A stretch of DNA of 64,000 nt from Verrucomicrobiota bacterium (GCA_029560585.1 JAKQKQ010000133.1:1-64000); one strand, 5' to 3'. Counted from the stretch's first letter, positions 7,551-17,395 are shown. Numbers and translations: made by a program. Notes: generated from the sequence alone by a model not told the origin.

Positions 7551-9584
7551 ATGAAACGTTTTCTCAAGACCCACTTGGCCGCGATGCTCGGATGCGTTTT
7601 GCCAGCCGCATGTGTGGCGGCGACCAGCACCGCAGACATCGAAAAGGCTGTCGCCTCGCTGTCCGCCTACGAGGATGCGAGGGACTTCTCGGGCCTCCGA
7701 ACGATCGAGGCCATGCTGCGCACGGAACCCTCGGGCTCGCCCGCCCTGCGTGACCTGGAGCAGCGCCTCGCCGCCCTGGTCGCCGGCCAAGCCACGAACG
7801 AGGGCAAGACCGAGGCCTGCAAGATCCTCTGCGTCATCGGCGGCGACGCCTCGTTGGCGCCCCTGGCAAAACTGCTCGAGGACGAAGCGCTCGCCGAGAT
7901 CGCGTGCCTCGCCCTCAGCCATTATCCGGCGTCCGCGGACAATGTCCTCCGGGAGGCGCTGCCGCGCGCGAAGGGCCGAGGGGCCATCGCGATCGCCAAC
8001 CTCCTGGGCGAACGCCGCGTGTCCGGTGCGGTCTCCGCGCTTTCCACATTCGCGAAAGAAACCGGCCCCGCTGCGGCCGATGCCGCCGCCCTGGCGCTTG
8101 GGAAAATAGGCACGCCCGAGGCCGCCGCCGCGCTGGCCGAGATGCGCGCCGTCCAGCAGCCCCGCCTGTGCGTCCTCATGGGATCCTTGCGCTGCGCACA
8201 GCGACTCGTCATCACGGGCAAGAGCGAAGACGCCGACGCGCTCTGCGAGCAACTCCTCAAACCCGACTATCCCCTCCACGTCCGCCGCGGCGCCTTTCTC
8301 CAGCGCTGCCACTTGACGCAGGGAAAGCCCGCCGACCTCATTCTCGCGCTGCTCAAATCGGGCCCCGAGGACCTCAAGGGTGCCGCGATCGCCGAGGTGG
8401 CCTCGATCAAGGACCGGGGCGAGTTGGACAAAGTGCTCGCGGCCATGCCCGGTCTGCCCCCGCAGGAACAGTCGCTCCTGGTCGAGGCGCTGGGACGCAT
8501 GACGCCCGGCTGGGTTCGCCCCACCGTGCTCAAGGCCGCGGCATCCCAGGAGCCGGGGCTGCGCCTCGCGGCGCTCTCGGCCCTCGCGCGCGTGGGCGAC
8601 CACACCAGCGTCCCGGCCCTCGTCTCGGCCCTCACGACGGCGACCGACCCGCGCGAACGCTCCGTCGCGCTGCTGGCCCTGCGCGACGTGCCCGGCGATG
8701 GGGCCGGCAAGGCCCTCCTCGCCGCGGCTGAAAAGGCCGACGCCAAAGATCAGGCCGAGCTGATAGGCGTGCTGGCCGACCGCGGCGTCGCGGCCGCCGT
8801 CCCCCTCATGCAGGCCGCATCGCAGGCGCCGGAACCCGCCCTCCGCCGGGCGGCGCTCCGCGGCTTCGCGTTCCTATCCGGCCCCGAAACTTTCCCCGCC
8901 CTGATCGACATGTTCCTCGCGCACGCCGGCGATCCCTCCAGCGGCGACTTCGAGCGCGCGATCGTCATCCTCTCCGAGAAGATCGAACCCCCTTCCGCGC
9001 GAACCGATCTCCTGCTCAAAACCTGGGACGCCAAACCCGATACCGCCACCCGAGTCGCACTGGCCCGCGTCCTCGGCGCGCTGGCCACCGACCCCGCGCT
9101 GGAGAAACTCAAGAACTCCCTCGGCGACGGCGACGCGGCCGTCCGCGATGCCGCGATCCGCGCGCTCATCGCGTGGCCCGACGCCCGCGCGCTCCCCGCG
9201 GTCGAAGGCATCGCTCGCGATGGCACTGATGACAAGTACCGCGTCCTCGCCATCCGCGGACTCACCGAGACCCTGAAACGGGACCTCGGCAGGCTCGCCA
9301 AACTGCTCGGGGAGGTGCTCGCCAAATCGCCCTCGCAGCCCGTGGCCAAAGAGAGCCTCGCCGCACTCGCCCAGATCCCCCACCCGATCGCCGTCAAGAC
9401 CGCCGCGACGAAACTATCGGACCCCGCACTCCAAAACGACGCGGTGGTCGCGATCCTCACCACGGCCGAACGCATGAAGCCCGAGCATCTTCCCGCGGTT
9501 AAGGCCCAGATCGAGGCCGCCCTCAAGGTCGCCGACCCATCCCTCCGGCCGCGCCTCCAGGGACTGTTGGACAAGACCCGGTAA
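7551..9584 (+). CDS. Exported HEAT-repeat protein
   Basis: 677 residues: a signal peptide (MKRFLKTHLAAMLGCVLPAACVAA), then Ala/Leu-rich alpha-helical repeats for most of the length, recognisable as HEAT/PBS-lyase-like units (for example VSALSTFAKETGPAAADAAALALGKIG, LRLAALSALARVGDHTSVPALV). No catalytic domain is seen. Such solenoids act as protein-binding scaffolds; the partner is unknown. GGAAGGAG lies 10-13 bases before the ATG. It follows the Tat oxidoreductase closely in the same direction, so co-transcription is likely. Confidence 0.85.
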   Translation: MKRFLKTHLAAMLGCVLPAACVAATSTADIEKAVASLSAYEDARDFSGLRTIEAMLRTEPSGSPALRDLEQRLAALVAGQATNEGKTEACKILCVIGGDASLAPLAKLLEDEALAEIACLALSHYPASADNVLREALPRAKGRGAIAIANLLGERRVSGAVSALSTFAKETGPAAADAAALALGKIGTPEAAAALAEMRAVQQPRLCVLMGSLRCAQRLVITGKSEDADALCEQLLKPDYPLHVRRGAFLQRCHLTQGKPADLILALLKSGPEDLKGAAIAEVASIKDRGELDKVLAAMPGLPPQEQSLLVEALGRMTPGWVRPTVLKAAASQEPGLRLAALSALARVGDHTSVPALVSALTTATDPRERSVALLALRDVPGDGAGKALLAAAEKADAKDQAELIGVLADRGVAAAVPLMQAASQAPEPALRRAALRGFAFLSGPETFPALIDMFLAHAGDPSSGDFERAIVILSEKIEPPSARTDLLLKTWDAKPDTATRVALARVLGALATDPALEKLKNSLGDGDAAVRDAAIRALIAWPDARALPAVEGIARDGTDDKYRVLAIRGLTETLKRDLGRLAKLLGEVLAKSPSQPVAKESLAALAQIPHPIAVKTAATKLSDPALQNDAVVAILTTAERMKPEHLPAVKAQIEAALKVADPSLRPRLQGLLDKTR

Positions 9585-9604
9585 CGGATTCAGACCTCGC
9601 CCGA

Positions 9605-9654
9605 GCAGAAGCCTGCTCGCGGGCGATTCGAATCGAGCGCAAGCGCGCTCCTAC
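9605..9654. repeat. REP-like doublet (family C), degenerate copy 2
   Basis: AGCCTGCTCGCGGGCGA, an AT-rich centre (TTCGAATCGA), then GCGCAAGCGCGCTCCTAC. It keeps both REP arms but lacks the conserved outer flanks and the left GTAGG. Confidence 0.7.
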
Positions 9655-9703
9655 CCACGCGCACAAACCCGCGGCGTTTCCCCCGTTTGGCGGATCGCTG
9701 CGG

Positions 9704-11197
9704 TCATCTCTTCTGCACCGGCGGGTAGGGTCGACCGCCGACCAGGCGCTCGCCGTCGGAGAAACCTTCGGGCCTTCCGGCCAGTCGCTGCACGAGGCGC
9801 CCGCGCCACTGTTTCACCGCCGGGAGCTTGGATAGGTCATGCTCCTCGCGCGGGTCATGGTCCAAGTCGAACAGTTGCTCGGCGCCATCATCGGGGCGCC
9901 AGATGTATTTGAAGTGACCATCGGTGAGGGCCTGAAACGCCTGGGACTTGCCGTAGCAGGGCGCGTGCTCGAAGTGCAGCCACTCGCGCGAAATACGCGA
10001 TTCGCCGCGCAGCACGGGCACGAGATCGATGCCATCCGCGGCCTCGGGTCGCTTGGCGCACGCCAGATCCAACAGCGTGGGCAGGATGTCTTCCAGGCAG
10101 ACCGGCTGATCGCATCGCGCGCCGCACTTGAAACCCAGCGCCGGTGAGCCGACGATGATGAAGGGGATGTTGGCAGAGCCTTCGTACGGTTCGCACTTGC
10201 GGAAATAGCCGTTGTCGCCCAGCAGTTCGCCGTGGTCAGACGTGGCCACGATCACCCAGGGCCGGCCGGCCCTTTCGCTGCGCGCCTTGAAATCGGCAAG
10301 CAGCGGGCCGACTTGCTCATCCAAATGCTCGATCAGCCCATAATAACCAGCCTGCGCACGGCGCAACGTCTCGCCCTCCAACAGGATCCGGTGCCCGTTC
10401 TTGTCGCCGGTCGACGACAGCGCCGCCCAATCAACCCAGTCGCCGCGCGCCGGTGGCGGCAGATCTTTCCCCATGTACACGTCGAAATACTTCTTCGGCG
10501 GAAACAGCGGCGGATGCGGCGCGTAAAACGATGCCGTCAGGAATAGCGGCTGACCGCCCGGTGTCCCGGCAACCACCCGTCGAGCCTGCCGCACGATCCA
10601 GGCGGTGGGGTGCAGATCGTCCGCGAGCGGCCATGGCGCCGCGGGCCACCGATTGCAGTCCACCCCGAGTTGCGCGATCACTTTCCGGATCCCGCCAGCC
10701 TCTGGCGCGGCCTTCTTCAGGTCAGTGTCGTAATCGTCGTCCGCAACATAGGTCGAGCCGAGCATCTGTTTCTGGTACCCGCAGGTGCCGCTCTCGGCCA
10801 ACTGGTGCATGTTGCGGCCAACCAGGACCGTCGCATAACCGATATCCGCGAGCGATCCGGGCAGGGTTCGCGAGGTGATCGGCCTGGCACCATATCCGAC
10901 CACACCGCTGGCCTGCGGGGACGTGCCGGTCATCAGCGCGTACCGCGCCGGGATGCACGACGGCACGGTCGAATACGCCCGGCGAAACAGCATCCCCTCC
11001 CGGGCCAATTCGTCCAGTCGCGGTGTCCGCACGGCCGGGTGCCCGAGAACCGACAGGCAATCGCCCCGCATCTGATCCGGCATGATGATCAAGATGTCGG
11101 GCGACCCTACCGCGCCCGCGGCGGACAGACGGCCTCCGACGGCCAACGATCCGCAGGCCGCGGCGATCGCCAGTATTGCGGATACCAATGCTTTCAT
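9704..11197 (-). CDS. Exported sulfatase (arylsulfatase family)
   Basis: 497 residues from the ATG at 11197, which has AAGGAAAGG just upstream; the signal peptide runs over about the first 28 residues. The alkaline phosphatase-like core starts DILIIMPDQMRGD (metal-binding Asp). Residues 81-85 are CIPAR, fitting the C-x-P-x-R motif whose Cys is converted to formylglycine, so an anaerobic or aerobic maturase is needed elsewhere. The second metal site is visible in VIVATSDHGELLGD. Expected to remove sulfate esters from polysaccharides in the periplasm or outside. Divergently arranged from the acetyltransferase gene. Confidence 0.92.
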   Translation of the reverse strand: MKALVSAILAIAAACGSLAVGGRLSAAGAVGSPDILIIMPDQMRGDCLSVLGHPAVRTPRLDELAREGMLFRRAYSTVPSCIPARYALMTGTSPQASGVVGYGARPITSRTLPGSLADIGYATVLVGRNMHQLAESGTCGYQKQMLGSTYVADDDYDTDLKKAAPEAGGIRKVIAQLGVDCNRWPAAPWPLADDLHPTAWIVRQARRVVAGTPGGQPLFLTASFYAPHPPLFPPKKYFDVYMGKDLPPPARGDWVDWAALSSTGDKNGHRILLEGETLRRAQAGYYGLIEHLDEQVGPLLADFKARSERAGRPWVIVATSDHGELLGDNGYFRKCEPYEGSANIPFIIVGSPALGFKCGARCDQPVCLEDILPTLLDLACAKRPEAADGIDLVPVLRGESRISREWLHFEHAPCYGKSQAFQALTDGHFKYIWRPDDGAEQLFDLDHDPREEHDLSKLPAVKQWRGRLVQRLAGRPEGFSDGERLVGGRPYPPVQKR

Positions 11198-11321
11198 CGC
11201 TCGCCTTTCCTTATCCTCGCATTCTCCTCGATAGGGAAGCAGGATCGCGATCCTCGATCTCAAATGCGCCCACCCTCACGCTCGACATTCTCTGCCCCGG
11301 GTAGGATCATGGTGGCGATCT

Positions 11322-12257
11322 GTGAAAAAGAATGTCCTCCTCAATCGCCTGCTGCCAGTCGATCACGAGGCGACGGCCCAGCTGCTGCACCGATCGCTGG
11401 TCCACTGGTATCAGACGCATCTGAATCTGGGCGCGCGCTATGGCACCAGCCACGAGCCCTTCCTGCTCTTCCCGCAGGTCTACGAGGCGCTCGATCCAGG
11501 CCAAGCGATCGCGGCGCGGGATGCGGAACGAAAAGAGCTGCTGGGCGTGTGTTTCGTCCATCCGCGGGAAACGCACGTCTCCGTGGGCATCGTGGCCATC
11601 GCGCCCGACGCGGCCGCGCACGGCGTCGCGCGGGCCATGATGGAACAGGCGGTGGAGCTCGCCCGCTCGTCGCACAAGCCACTGCGCCTGGTATCCAGCC
11701 TGCTGAATCTGGACTCGTTCTCGCTCTACTCGCGGCTCGGGTTCGTGCCCCACACGATGTATCAGGACATGACGGTCGAGGTGCCCGCGGCTGGCCTCGC
11801 GGCGCACATGCCCCCCGGCGCCGACCGGGTGCGTGAGGCCCGGCCCGATGAAGCCGCGCGGCTGGCGGATTTCGAGTGGGAATTACAGGGCATCCGCAGG
11901 GAGCAGGATTATGCTTTCTTCCTCCGCAACGATGTCGGTTCCTGGAAAGTCTGGGTGCTTGAAAGTGCCGCCGGCCTGGATGGCTTCCTGGTTGCCAGCC
12001 ACCATCCGACGTTCGGAATGTTCGGGCCGGGCGTCGCGCGCGATGCTGAAACAGCGGAGGCGCTCTTGTGGCGCGCCCTGGATGCCCGACGTGGCCAAAG
12101 CCCCCTGTTCCTTGTCCAGTGCTCGGCCACAGATCTGATCCATACGCTCTACGGCTGGGGCGCCCGCAACGCCGAACTCCACGTCGCGCAGGCGCGCGGC
12201 CCATTCCCAGAAGCCCGCGGCATCGCCTTCCCCACTTTCCTGCCCGAATCCGCGTGA
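11322..12257 (+). CDS. GNAT-family acetyltransferase, two-domain
   Basis: 311 residues from a GTG start. The first half is a GNAT domain: RKELLGVCFVHPRETHVSVGIVAIAPDAAAHGVARAMMEQA fits the acetyl-CoA-binding loop and helix, and SFSLYSRLGFVP is the usual final motif. The second half repeats the general plan more weakly (an acidic REARPDEAARLADFE start), as in tandem GNAT proteins where only one half binds CoA. Substrate unknown. It shares its direction with the amidohydrolase starting 20 bases downstream. Confidence 0.8.
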   Translation: MKKNVLLNRLLPVDHEATAQLLHRSLVHWYQTHLNLGARYGTSHEPFLLFPQVYEALDPGQAIAARDAERKELLGVCFVHPRETHVSVGIVAIAPDAAAHGVARAMMEQAVELARSSHKPLRLVSSLLNLDSFSLYSRLGFVPHTMYQDMTVEVPAAGLAAHMPPGADRVREARPDEAARLADFEWELQGIRREQDYAFFLRNDVGSWKVWVLESAAGLDGFLVASHHPTFGMFGPGVARDAETAEALLWRALDARRGQSPLFLVQCSATDLIHTLYGWGARNAELHVAQARGPFPEARGIAFPTFLPESA

Positions 12258-12277
12258 TCTACCAGGAGTGCCCCCTC

Positions 12278-13408
12278 ATGAAACGACCACTGGCCCCCAC
12301 CTCACGGCGCGATTTCCTCAAGACGTCCTCCGGCGCGCTTGCGTGGCTTGGCGCGACAGGCGTTTTGCATCTCGGTGGCGCGACCGACACCCGGGGCAAT
12401 GGTCCCGCGCAGGCCGGGCGCCTGTTCACCCTGGCCGACATGCCGCGCATCGACGTCCACGCGCACATCCTTTCCGACTGGAAAGTCATGGATGAATTCA
12501 TGGCGCTGCGCCAGGCGCTCAAAGGGCAACTCGGCGTGGAAATGGCCATGTGGATCAGCCTCGGTTCCAGAAAGAATCCCGATCCTCCCGACATGGACGA
12601 GCTGCGCGCGCGCTACGACGGGCGGATCCAGTTCTGCATCTTCGATTACGAGATCAAGGACGGGCTGAGATTCTCGCCGCAAGATCTCCTGAAGTGGCAG
12701 GCGCGGGGTGTCATGGGATTCAAGTTTTATCCCGGTTGGGAGCCCGGGGTGCAGATCGACCACCCCGCCAATGATCCCGTCTTTGCCGCCATGGATCAGA
12801 TCGGCATGGTCGCGGCTTCGCCCCACGTGGCGAATCCCTGCGGGACGCACGGCAGGCGCACCGAGTGGTTCGCAGAGCCGGTGGAGTTCTGGCGGCAACA
12901 GCGCGCTTGGGAAAACGTGGTGCGGAAATACCCGCGCCTGATCATCGTCAACGCCCACATGCTCTGGCTCTGCTGCTCCGACGAACAATTGGATTGCCTG
13001 CGCTATATGCTCAAGAGCTATCCCAATCTGAATATCGATCTGGCCACGACCCCCGTCTTCCTCCACCCCGTCGGACGAGACAACCTGCGCGAATTCATGC
13101 TCGAGTACTCCGACCGAATCCTCTTCGGGACGGATGTTGGCAGCTCCTGGTTCGTTCCGGAATTGGACAAGCGATTTCCCAGAGCGTCGGAAAAGGTGCA
13201 GCAGTATCGGCGGTACTTCGATTTCCTGGAAACGGACCAGGAACTGCCCAGCGGCATCAAAGACGAATGCAAGATCCGGGGACTGGCGCTGCCGCAGGAA
13301 GTACTGGAGAAGATCTATTTCCGAAATGCCATGCGCCTCTACCCCCACGTCGGTGAGATCCTGAAACGCCTCGGTTATTTCGGGGATCAGAAGGCGCCCG
13401 AGTCCTAG
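12278..13408 (+). CDS. Tat-exported amidohydrolase (Amidohydro_2-like)
   Basis: 376 residues with a Tat signal (SRRDFLKTSSGALAWLG). The metal-dependent amidohydrolase fold is shown by IDVHAHI near residue 64 (H-x-H), RGVMGFKFYPGW (strand with Lys), LIIVNAHMLW and ILFGTDVGSS near the C-terminus (the conserved Asp). Substrate cannot be read; members include decarboxylases and lactonases. AGGAG lies 11 bases before the ATG. Same direction as the GNAT gene, 20 bases away, so probably one operon. Confidence 0.85.
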   Translation: MKRPLAPTSRRDFLKTSSGALAWLGATGVLHLGGATDTRGNGPAQAGRLFTLADMPRIDVHAHILSDWKVMDEFMALRQALKGQLGVEMAMWISLGSRKNPDPPDMDELRARYDGRIQFCIFDYEIKDGLRFSPQDLLKWQARGVMGFKFYPGWEPGVQIDHPANDPVFAAMDQIGMVAASPHVANPCGTHGRRTEWFAEPVEFWRQQRAWENVVRKYPRLIIVNAHMLWLCCSDEQLDCLRYMLKSYPNLNIDLATTPVFLHPVGRDNLREFMLEYSDRILFGTDVGSSWFVPELDKRFPRASEKVQQYRRYFDFLETDQELPSGIKDECKIRGLALPQEVLEKIYFRNAMRLYPHVGEILKRLGYFGDQKAPES

Positions 13409-13473
13409 CGTCGGCCGTTTGCCCCACACTCCACGACACCACCCACTCGAAGTCAGCCGCATCCTGGCATCCC

Positions 13474-13503
13474 TTGACGGTTTGCTTCGTCAGGCCGTAT
13501 GTT
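13474..13503 (+). promoter_or_regulatory. Predicted promoter of kinase-DUF1080 gene
   Basis: TTGACG and TATGTT are separated by 18 bases, 22 bases before the ATG at 13525, which also has a purine-rich Shine-Dalgarno (GGGAGTGAGG). Confidence 0.45.
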
Positions 13504-13524
13504 GTTGTGATTGGGAGTGAGGCC

Positions 13525-15909
13525 ATGGTCGATCTTGAGGGGCAGACCTTTGCCGGCTTCGAGATCATCTCGAAACTTGGCCAAGGCGGCATGGGTGCCG
13601 TCTACAAGGCTCGGCAATCGCTGTTGGACCGTCTGGCCGCGCTGAAAGTGATGGCCTACCAGCTGGTGAGCGAACCGGGCTTCGTGGTGCGCTTCCAGCG
13701 TGAGGCGACCGCCGCTGCCAACCTCAGCCACCCCAACCTAGTGCAGGTCTACATGGCCGGGGAATGCGAGGGAACCCACTACATCGCCATGGAGTTTGTG
13801 GAGGGAGAATCCCTGGGGGATCGGCTCAAGCGACACGGGAAGCTCGACCCCCGGGAGGCGATCGCAGTGACCGTGTACGTGGCCCAGGCCCTGCAATACG
13901 CATGGAACACGGCCCGGCTGATCCACCGGGACATCAAGCCGGACAACATCTTCCTCTCGGCCAAGGGGGAGGTCAAGGTCGGTGACCTGGGGCTGTCGAA
14001 GTCCCTGGGCGGCAGCACGATGGAGTTGACCAGGACCGGAATGATGGTGGGCACGCCAGATTACATCAGCCCGGAGCAGGCGCGGGGCGTCAAGGACATC
14101 GACTTCCGTTCCGATATCTACAGTCTTGGTTGCACGCTCTACCGCATGCTCACCGGCCGCCCGCCCTACGATGGCGGCGACGCCATGGGCGTCATGATGC
14201 GCCACGTCCACGACCCCCCGCCAGCGATATTTAAGGTGTGGCCGCAGTGCCCGGTGCCGCTGGGGCTGCTGGTGGGCAAGATGCTCGCCAAAGATCGCAC
14301 GGCGCGGCACTCGAGCTACGAAGAATTGATCTCGGACCTGCTCTTCGTCCACGACAAGCTCAGGGCTGAGCAGGCCCAGGCGCCGCCGATCTCGCCGTGC
14401 CCGCCGATTCCTTCGTCCCCCCACGCCTATACGCCTCGGGTGGCCACCCCGCGGATCCCGAAGGCGCCCACGACTGCGCGGCGCCGACCCGTCCCCCTGC
14501 CGGCCATCATCGGTGGCACCACCGCCTTGGTCGCGCTCGCGGGCATCCTGCTCTGGGCCCCCTGGAAACAGGGACCCGCCGCAGTTACGCCCCGCCCGGT
14601 CGCCGAGACCGCCGACGCCGGCTTTCACCCGCTCTTCAACGGCACCGACCTCACCGGCTGGATGGTGCGCGACCCCCGGCGGAGGGACGCGTGGCTCATC
14701 CGGGACGGCGAGCTGATCAATCCCGGAAAGAGCACCGATCTGATTTCAGAGGAGAGCTTCGGCGATTTCGAACTGCGCCTCGAATTCAAACTCCCACCTG
14801 ACGGCAACAGCGGCGTCTTCCTGCGGGGCCTCTACGAAATACAGTTGGCGGACGATGCCGGTCGACCACCGACGCCGTTGATCAGCGGCGGCGTCTGGAG
14901 CCAAACCGCCCCGGCGGTGAATGCGGCGGGTTCGCCTGACGCATGGCAGACGCTGGATTGCACGCTCGTGGGCAACGCCGCTACCGTCGTCCTCAACGGC
15001 CAAAAAGTGCTCGACGCCGCCGAATTGCGGGGCCCCACGAAGGGCGGACTGGACGCGGACCCGGGCAAGTCGGGACCAGTTGTGCTCCAAGGGCGAATCA
15101 GCGGCGTCGCATTTCGCAACATCCGCATCAAACCGCTGGGAGCAACCTCCCCCACCGCCGTCGCGTGGATTCCATTGGACATCTCCGACGCCTGTTCCGC
15201 AGATGTCATCAGCACCGCTTTCCGCCCAGCCGCAGATCCGTTCACCTTCAACGGCGGAACCCTGGCAACCACCAGTTGGCTGCGAAAAAATGGTTTCCCA
15301 CAACCGGGATTACCAGACGACGGCAGCGTTCAAATCCCCGGCACCGCACCGCCGGGATCCTTCCGCGTCAAGATGCCACCGGGCAGAAACGCCGCGCTGC
15401 TCTCCGGTCCGCAAGGCCCATTTCCACAACCAGTTACCGTCGAATTGACCGCCGACGAGCGCCGCCGTTACGCCGAAGTCGCCATCCTGCACGTCACATG
15501 CTGGGGCGATGGCACCCTGCGCGCTCTCCTGCACTATGAAACCGGGGCCGATTCAACCGTCTCGATCCCACTCTGCGACTGGTTTCCCGGTGCCAGAACG
15601 GTATCGCCAGCCGGGCTCCAGGTCGCGGTCGCCTCCCATGATACCCATCCGACCGGTGGCAAACCCATGGAAATGTTCGCCCAGCGAGTCCCCACGGATC
15701 CTCGGCGAAAGCTCTGCTCCCTGACCTTCTCGATTGGCTCGCTCAGGCCGCCAAAAGGATATTCAGACCGAGATGCCCGCAGCCGATTCACCACCGGAAT
15801 CTTCGCCATCAGCGCCCGTCCCGCCGCAAAGTCCTGGAAACAGGTCAGCGGTGCCAATGTCCCTAGCAACGCCGAAGAATCGGGCCAAGCGCTGCGTGTC
15901 CAACGGTGA
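13525..15909 (+). CDS. Membrane Ser/Thr protein kinase fused to DUF1080 sensor/lectin domain
   Basis: 794 residues. Residues 10-285 are a Hanks-type kinase: glycine loop GQGGMGAVYKA (19 onward), AALKVM (ATP-binding Lys), HRDIKPDNI (134 onward), DLGLSKS in place of DFG, and GTPDYISPEQ. After a Pro-rich linker a single membrane helix lies near 325-346. Residues about 366-540 match DUF1080 (3-keto-disaccharide hydrolase / concanavalin-like fold: LFNGTDLTGW, GNSGVFLRGLYEIQ, WQTLDC, DGQKV-like strand). The last 250 residues are unassigned and beta-rich. Predicted topology puts the kinase in the cytoplasm and DUF1080 outside, suggesting a glycan-sensing receptor. Start chosen by Shine-Dalgarno and fold onset. 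Confidence 0.88.
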   Translation: MVDLEGQTFAGFEIISKLGQGGMGAVYKARQSLLDRLAALKVMAYQLVSEPGFVVRFQREATAAANLSHPNLVQVYMAGECEGTHYIAMEFVEGESLGDRLKRHGKLDPREAIAVTVYVAQALQYAWNTARLIHRDIKPDNIFLSAKGEVKVGDLGLSKSLGGSTMELTRTGMMVGTPDYISPEQARGVKDIDFRSDIYSLGCTLYRMLTGRPPYDGGDAMGVMMRHVHDPPPAIFKVWPQCPVPLGLLVGKMLAKDRTARHSSYEELISDLLFVHDKLRAEQAQAPPISPCPPIPSSPHAYTPRVATPRIPKAPTTARRRPVPLPAIIGGTTALVALAGILLWAPWKQGPAAVTPRPVAETADAGFHPLFNGTDLTGWMVRDPRRRDAWLIRDGELINPGKSTDLISEESFGDFELRLEFKLPPDGNSGVFLRGLYEIQLADDAGRPPTPLISGGVWSQTAPAVNAAGSPDAWQTLDCTLVGNAATVVLNGQKVLDAAELRGPTKGGLDADPGKSGPVVLQGRISGVAFRNIRIKPLGATSPTAVAWIPLDISDACSADVISTAFRPAADPFTFNGGTLATTSWLRKNGFPQPGLPDDGSVQIPGTAPPGSFRVKMPPGRNAALLSGPQGPFPQPVTVELTADERRRYAEVAILHVTCWGDGTLRALLHYETGADSTVSIPLCDWFPGARTVSPAGLQVAVASHDTHPTGGKPMEMFAQRVPTDPRRKLCSLTFSIGSLRPPKGYSDRDARSRFTTGIFAISARPAAKSWKQVSGANVPSNAEESGQALRVQR

Positions 15910-16002
15910 CCCTGATGGCCGAAACCACAGGGGCGTCCCAAAAAACGGCGCGCCGCAAACGGCGACATCGCCCCGAAACGACCCGGACCCGGCCAACCCA
16001 AG

Positions 16003-16030
16003 GGATGTCAAGAATCGAGAGTTGACCCCA
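16003..16030. repeat. Short repeat D, copy 1
   Basis: A 28-bp block beginning GGATGTCAAGAATCGAGAG and ending TTGACCCCA is identical to 45297-45324. Both copies stand a short way upstream of a gene on the plus strand. Confidence 0.8.
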
Positions 16031-16124
16031 CTTTTCGTCGATTATACGTTTCGAGGCCATTGGCCGGATCGCCAGACCACATGCCGGAAAACACGTCGCC
16101 CCGGCGGATCGCTAAAAGAAAAAT

Positions 16125-16152
16125 TTGTAGTGCTTTATAGTTGCGCTAATAG
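16125..16152 (+). promoter_or_regulatory. Predicted leaderless-type promoter of redox operon
   Basis: TTGTAG and TAATAG are 16 bases apart, and the ATG at 16160 follows 7 bases after the -10. No Shine-Dalgarno is present. Confidence 0.4.
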
Positions 16153-16159
16153 TCCCCGC

Positions 16160-17392
16160 ATGAAATCCACCACCCACCCCACCACCACTCGTCGCGGCTT
16201 TATCCGGGCGGCCGCCGCGGCACCCGTCGGCCTCGCGCTGGCGCCGACCATGGCCGCCCCCGTAGCCAGCGCGGCTTCCCCGGGGCCCGCGGGATCGGGG
16301 CCGCTCCCCACGAGGCAACTCGGCAAGAATGGCCCGCAGGTCTCGATGTTGAACATGGGGGGCATGATGGTGTGCCTCAGCCCTGAGTACATCGACATCG
16401 CGTGGTCCATGGGCATCCGGTATCTGGACAACGCCGACTGCTACGTGAAGGGCAACTCCGAGACGTTCGTAGCGGGGTGGCTGGCCAAGCACCCAGAGCG
16501 ACGCAAGGAGGTCTTCATCGCCACCAAGGACCACCCCAAGAAGGGACCGGAGCAACTGCTCGAGATGATCGATCACCGCCTTGAGCGCATCGGCACCGAT
16601 TACCTCGATGCGTTCTATATCCACGGCATCAGCCCGAAGGAATACGGGGAGGAATCCCTGGAGTGGCCCAAGAGCGACCGGTTCAAGAGGGTCGCCGAAA
16701 AACTGAAATCGTCCGGCAAGGTGAAGATGGTCGGGTTCACGTGCCACGACGCGCGCCTGGTGGACTACCTCGAGGCCGCGGCCCAGGGCGGCTTCGTGGA
16801 CATCATCATGCTGAAATACACGCCGTTCTTCACACCCGGCGATCCGCTGGATCGCGCACTGGACGCCTGCCACAAGAAGGGCATCGGGCTCGTCGCGATG
16901 AAGACGATGCGCAACCTGAAGGACGTGCCGCAGCGGCTGCCCGAACTCGACAAGCTCGGCCTCACGACGCACCAGGCCGTGCTGCACGCGTGCTGGAGCG
17001 ATCCGCGGATCTCGTCGGTCTGCTCGATGCTCAACAACGTCGGCGAGATCGAGTGCAACACCACCGCCGCGCGCACCTACAAGGAACCCCTGAAGCTCTC
17101 CCACATCAACCTCCTCAAACAGACCATCCTGGCCCATCGCCGCACGATGTGCCCGGGCTGCCCATCCTGCGACGCGGCTGCCGCGACGACGGGCCTGGCG
17201 TTCCACGACATCGCCCGCTACGTGACCTATTACGAGCAGGACGGCAACATCGACGCCCGCGAGATGTACCGCGAACTCCCCGCCGAGGCCCGCGATGCAT
17301 CGGCCGTCGATCTCGAGGCGCTCCGCGATGCCTGCGCCTTCCGCACGGATTATCCGGATCTGATGCGCCGGGCGCAGAGCTATTTCGCCTGA
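16160..17392 (+). CDS. Tat-exported aldo/keto reductase with C-terminal Cys cluster
   Basis: 410 residues. The N-terminus TTRRGFIRAAAAAPVG is a Tat signal. A TIM-barrel aldo/keto reductase follows: YLDNADCYVKG (catalytic Asp and Tyr region), VFIATKDH (Lys) and DAFYIHG (His). The C-terminal tail has CPGCPSC, reminiscent of the Fe-S-binding tails of the Fe-S aldo/keto reductase subgroup, though it is short for a full 4Fe-4S motif. First gene of a tight set with a membrane-anchored protein, a DUF362 protein and a polyferredoxin, which suggests electrons flow from or to membrane Fe-S carriers rather than only NAD(P). Confidence 0.85.
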   Translation: MKSTTHPTTTRRGFIRAAAAAPVGLALAPTMAAPVASAASPGPAGSGPLPTRQLGKNGPQVSMLNMGGMMVCLSPEYIDIAWSMGIRYLDNADCYVKGNSETFVAGWLAKHPERRKEVFIATKDHPKKGPEQLLEMIDHRLERIGTDYLDAFYIHGISPKEYGEESLEWPKSDRFKRVAEKLKSSGKVKMVGFTCHDARLVDYLEAAAQGGFVDIIMLKYTPFFTPGDPLDRALDACHKKGIGLVAMKTMRNLKDVPQRLPELDKLGLTTHQAVLHACWSDPRISSVCSMLNNVGEIECNTTAARTYKEPLKLSHINLLKQTILAHRRTMCPGCPSCDAAAATTGLAFHDIARYVTYYEQDGNIDAREMYRELPAEARDASAVDLEALRDACAFRTDYPDLMRRAQSYFA

Positions 17393-17395
17393 GTT

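Larger units (their letters stand above)
15910..16159. other. Intergenic region with short repeat D
   Basis: No gene seen. It contains the 28-bp repeat at 16003-16030 and, at its right end, a leaderless-type promoter for the aldo/keto reductase gene. Confidence 0.6.
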
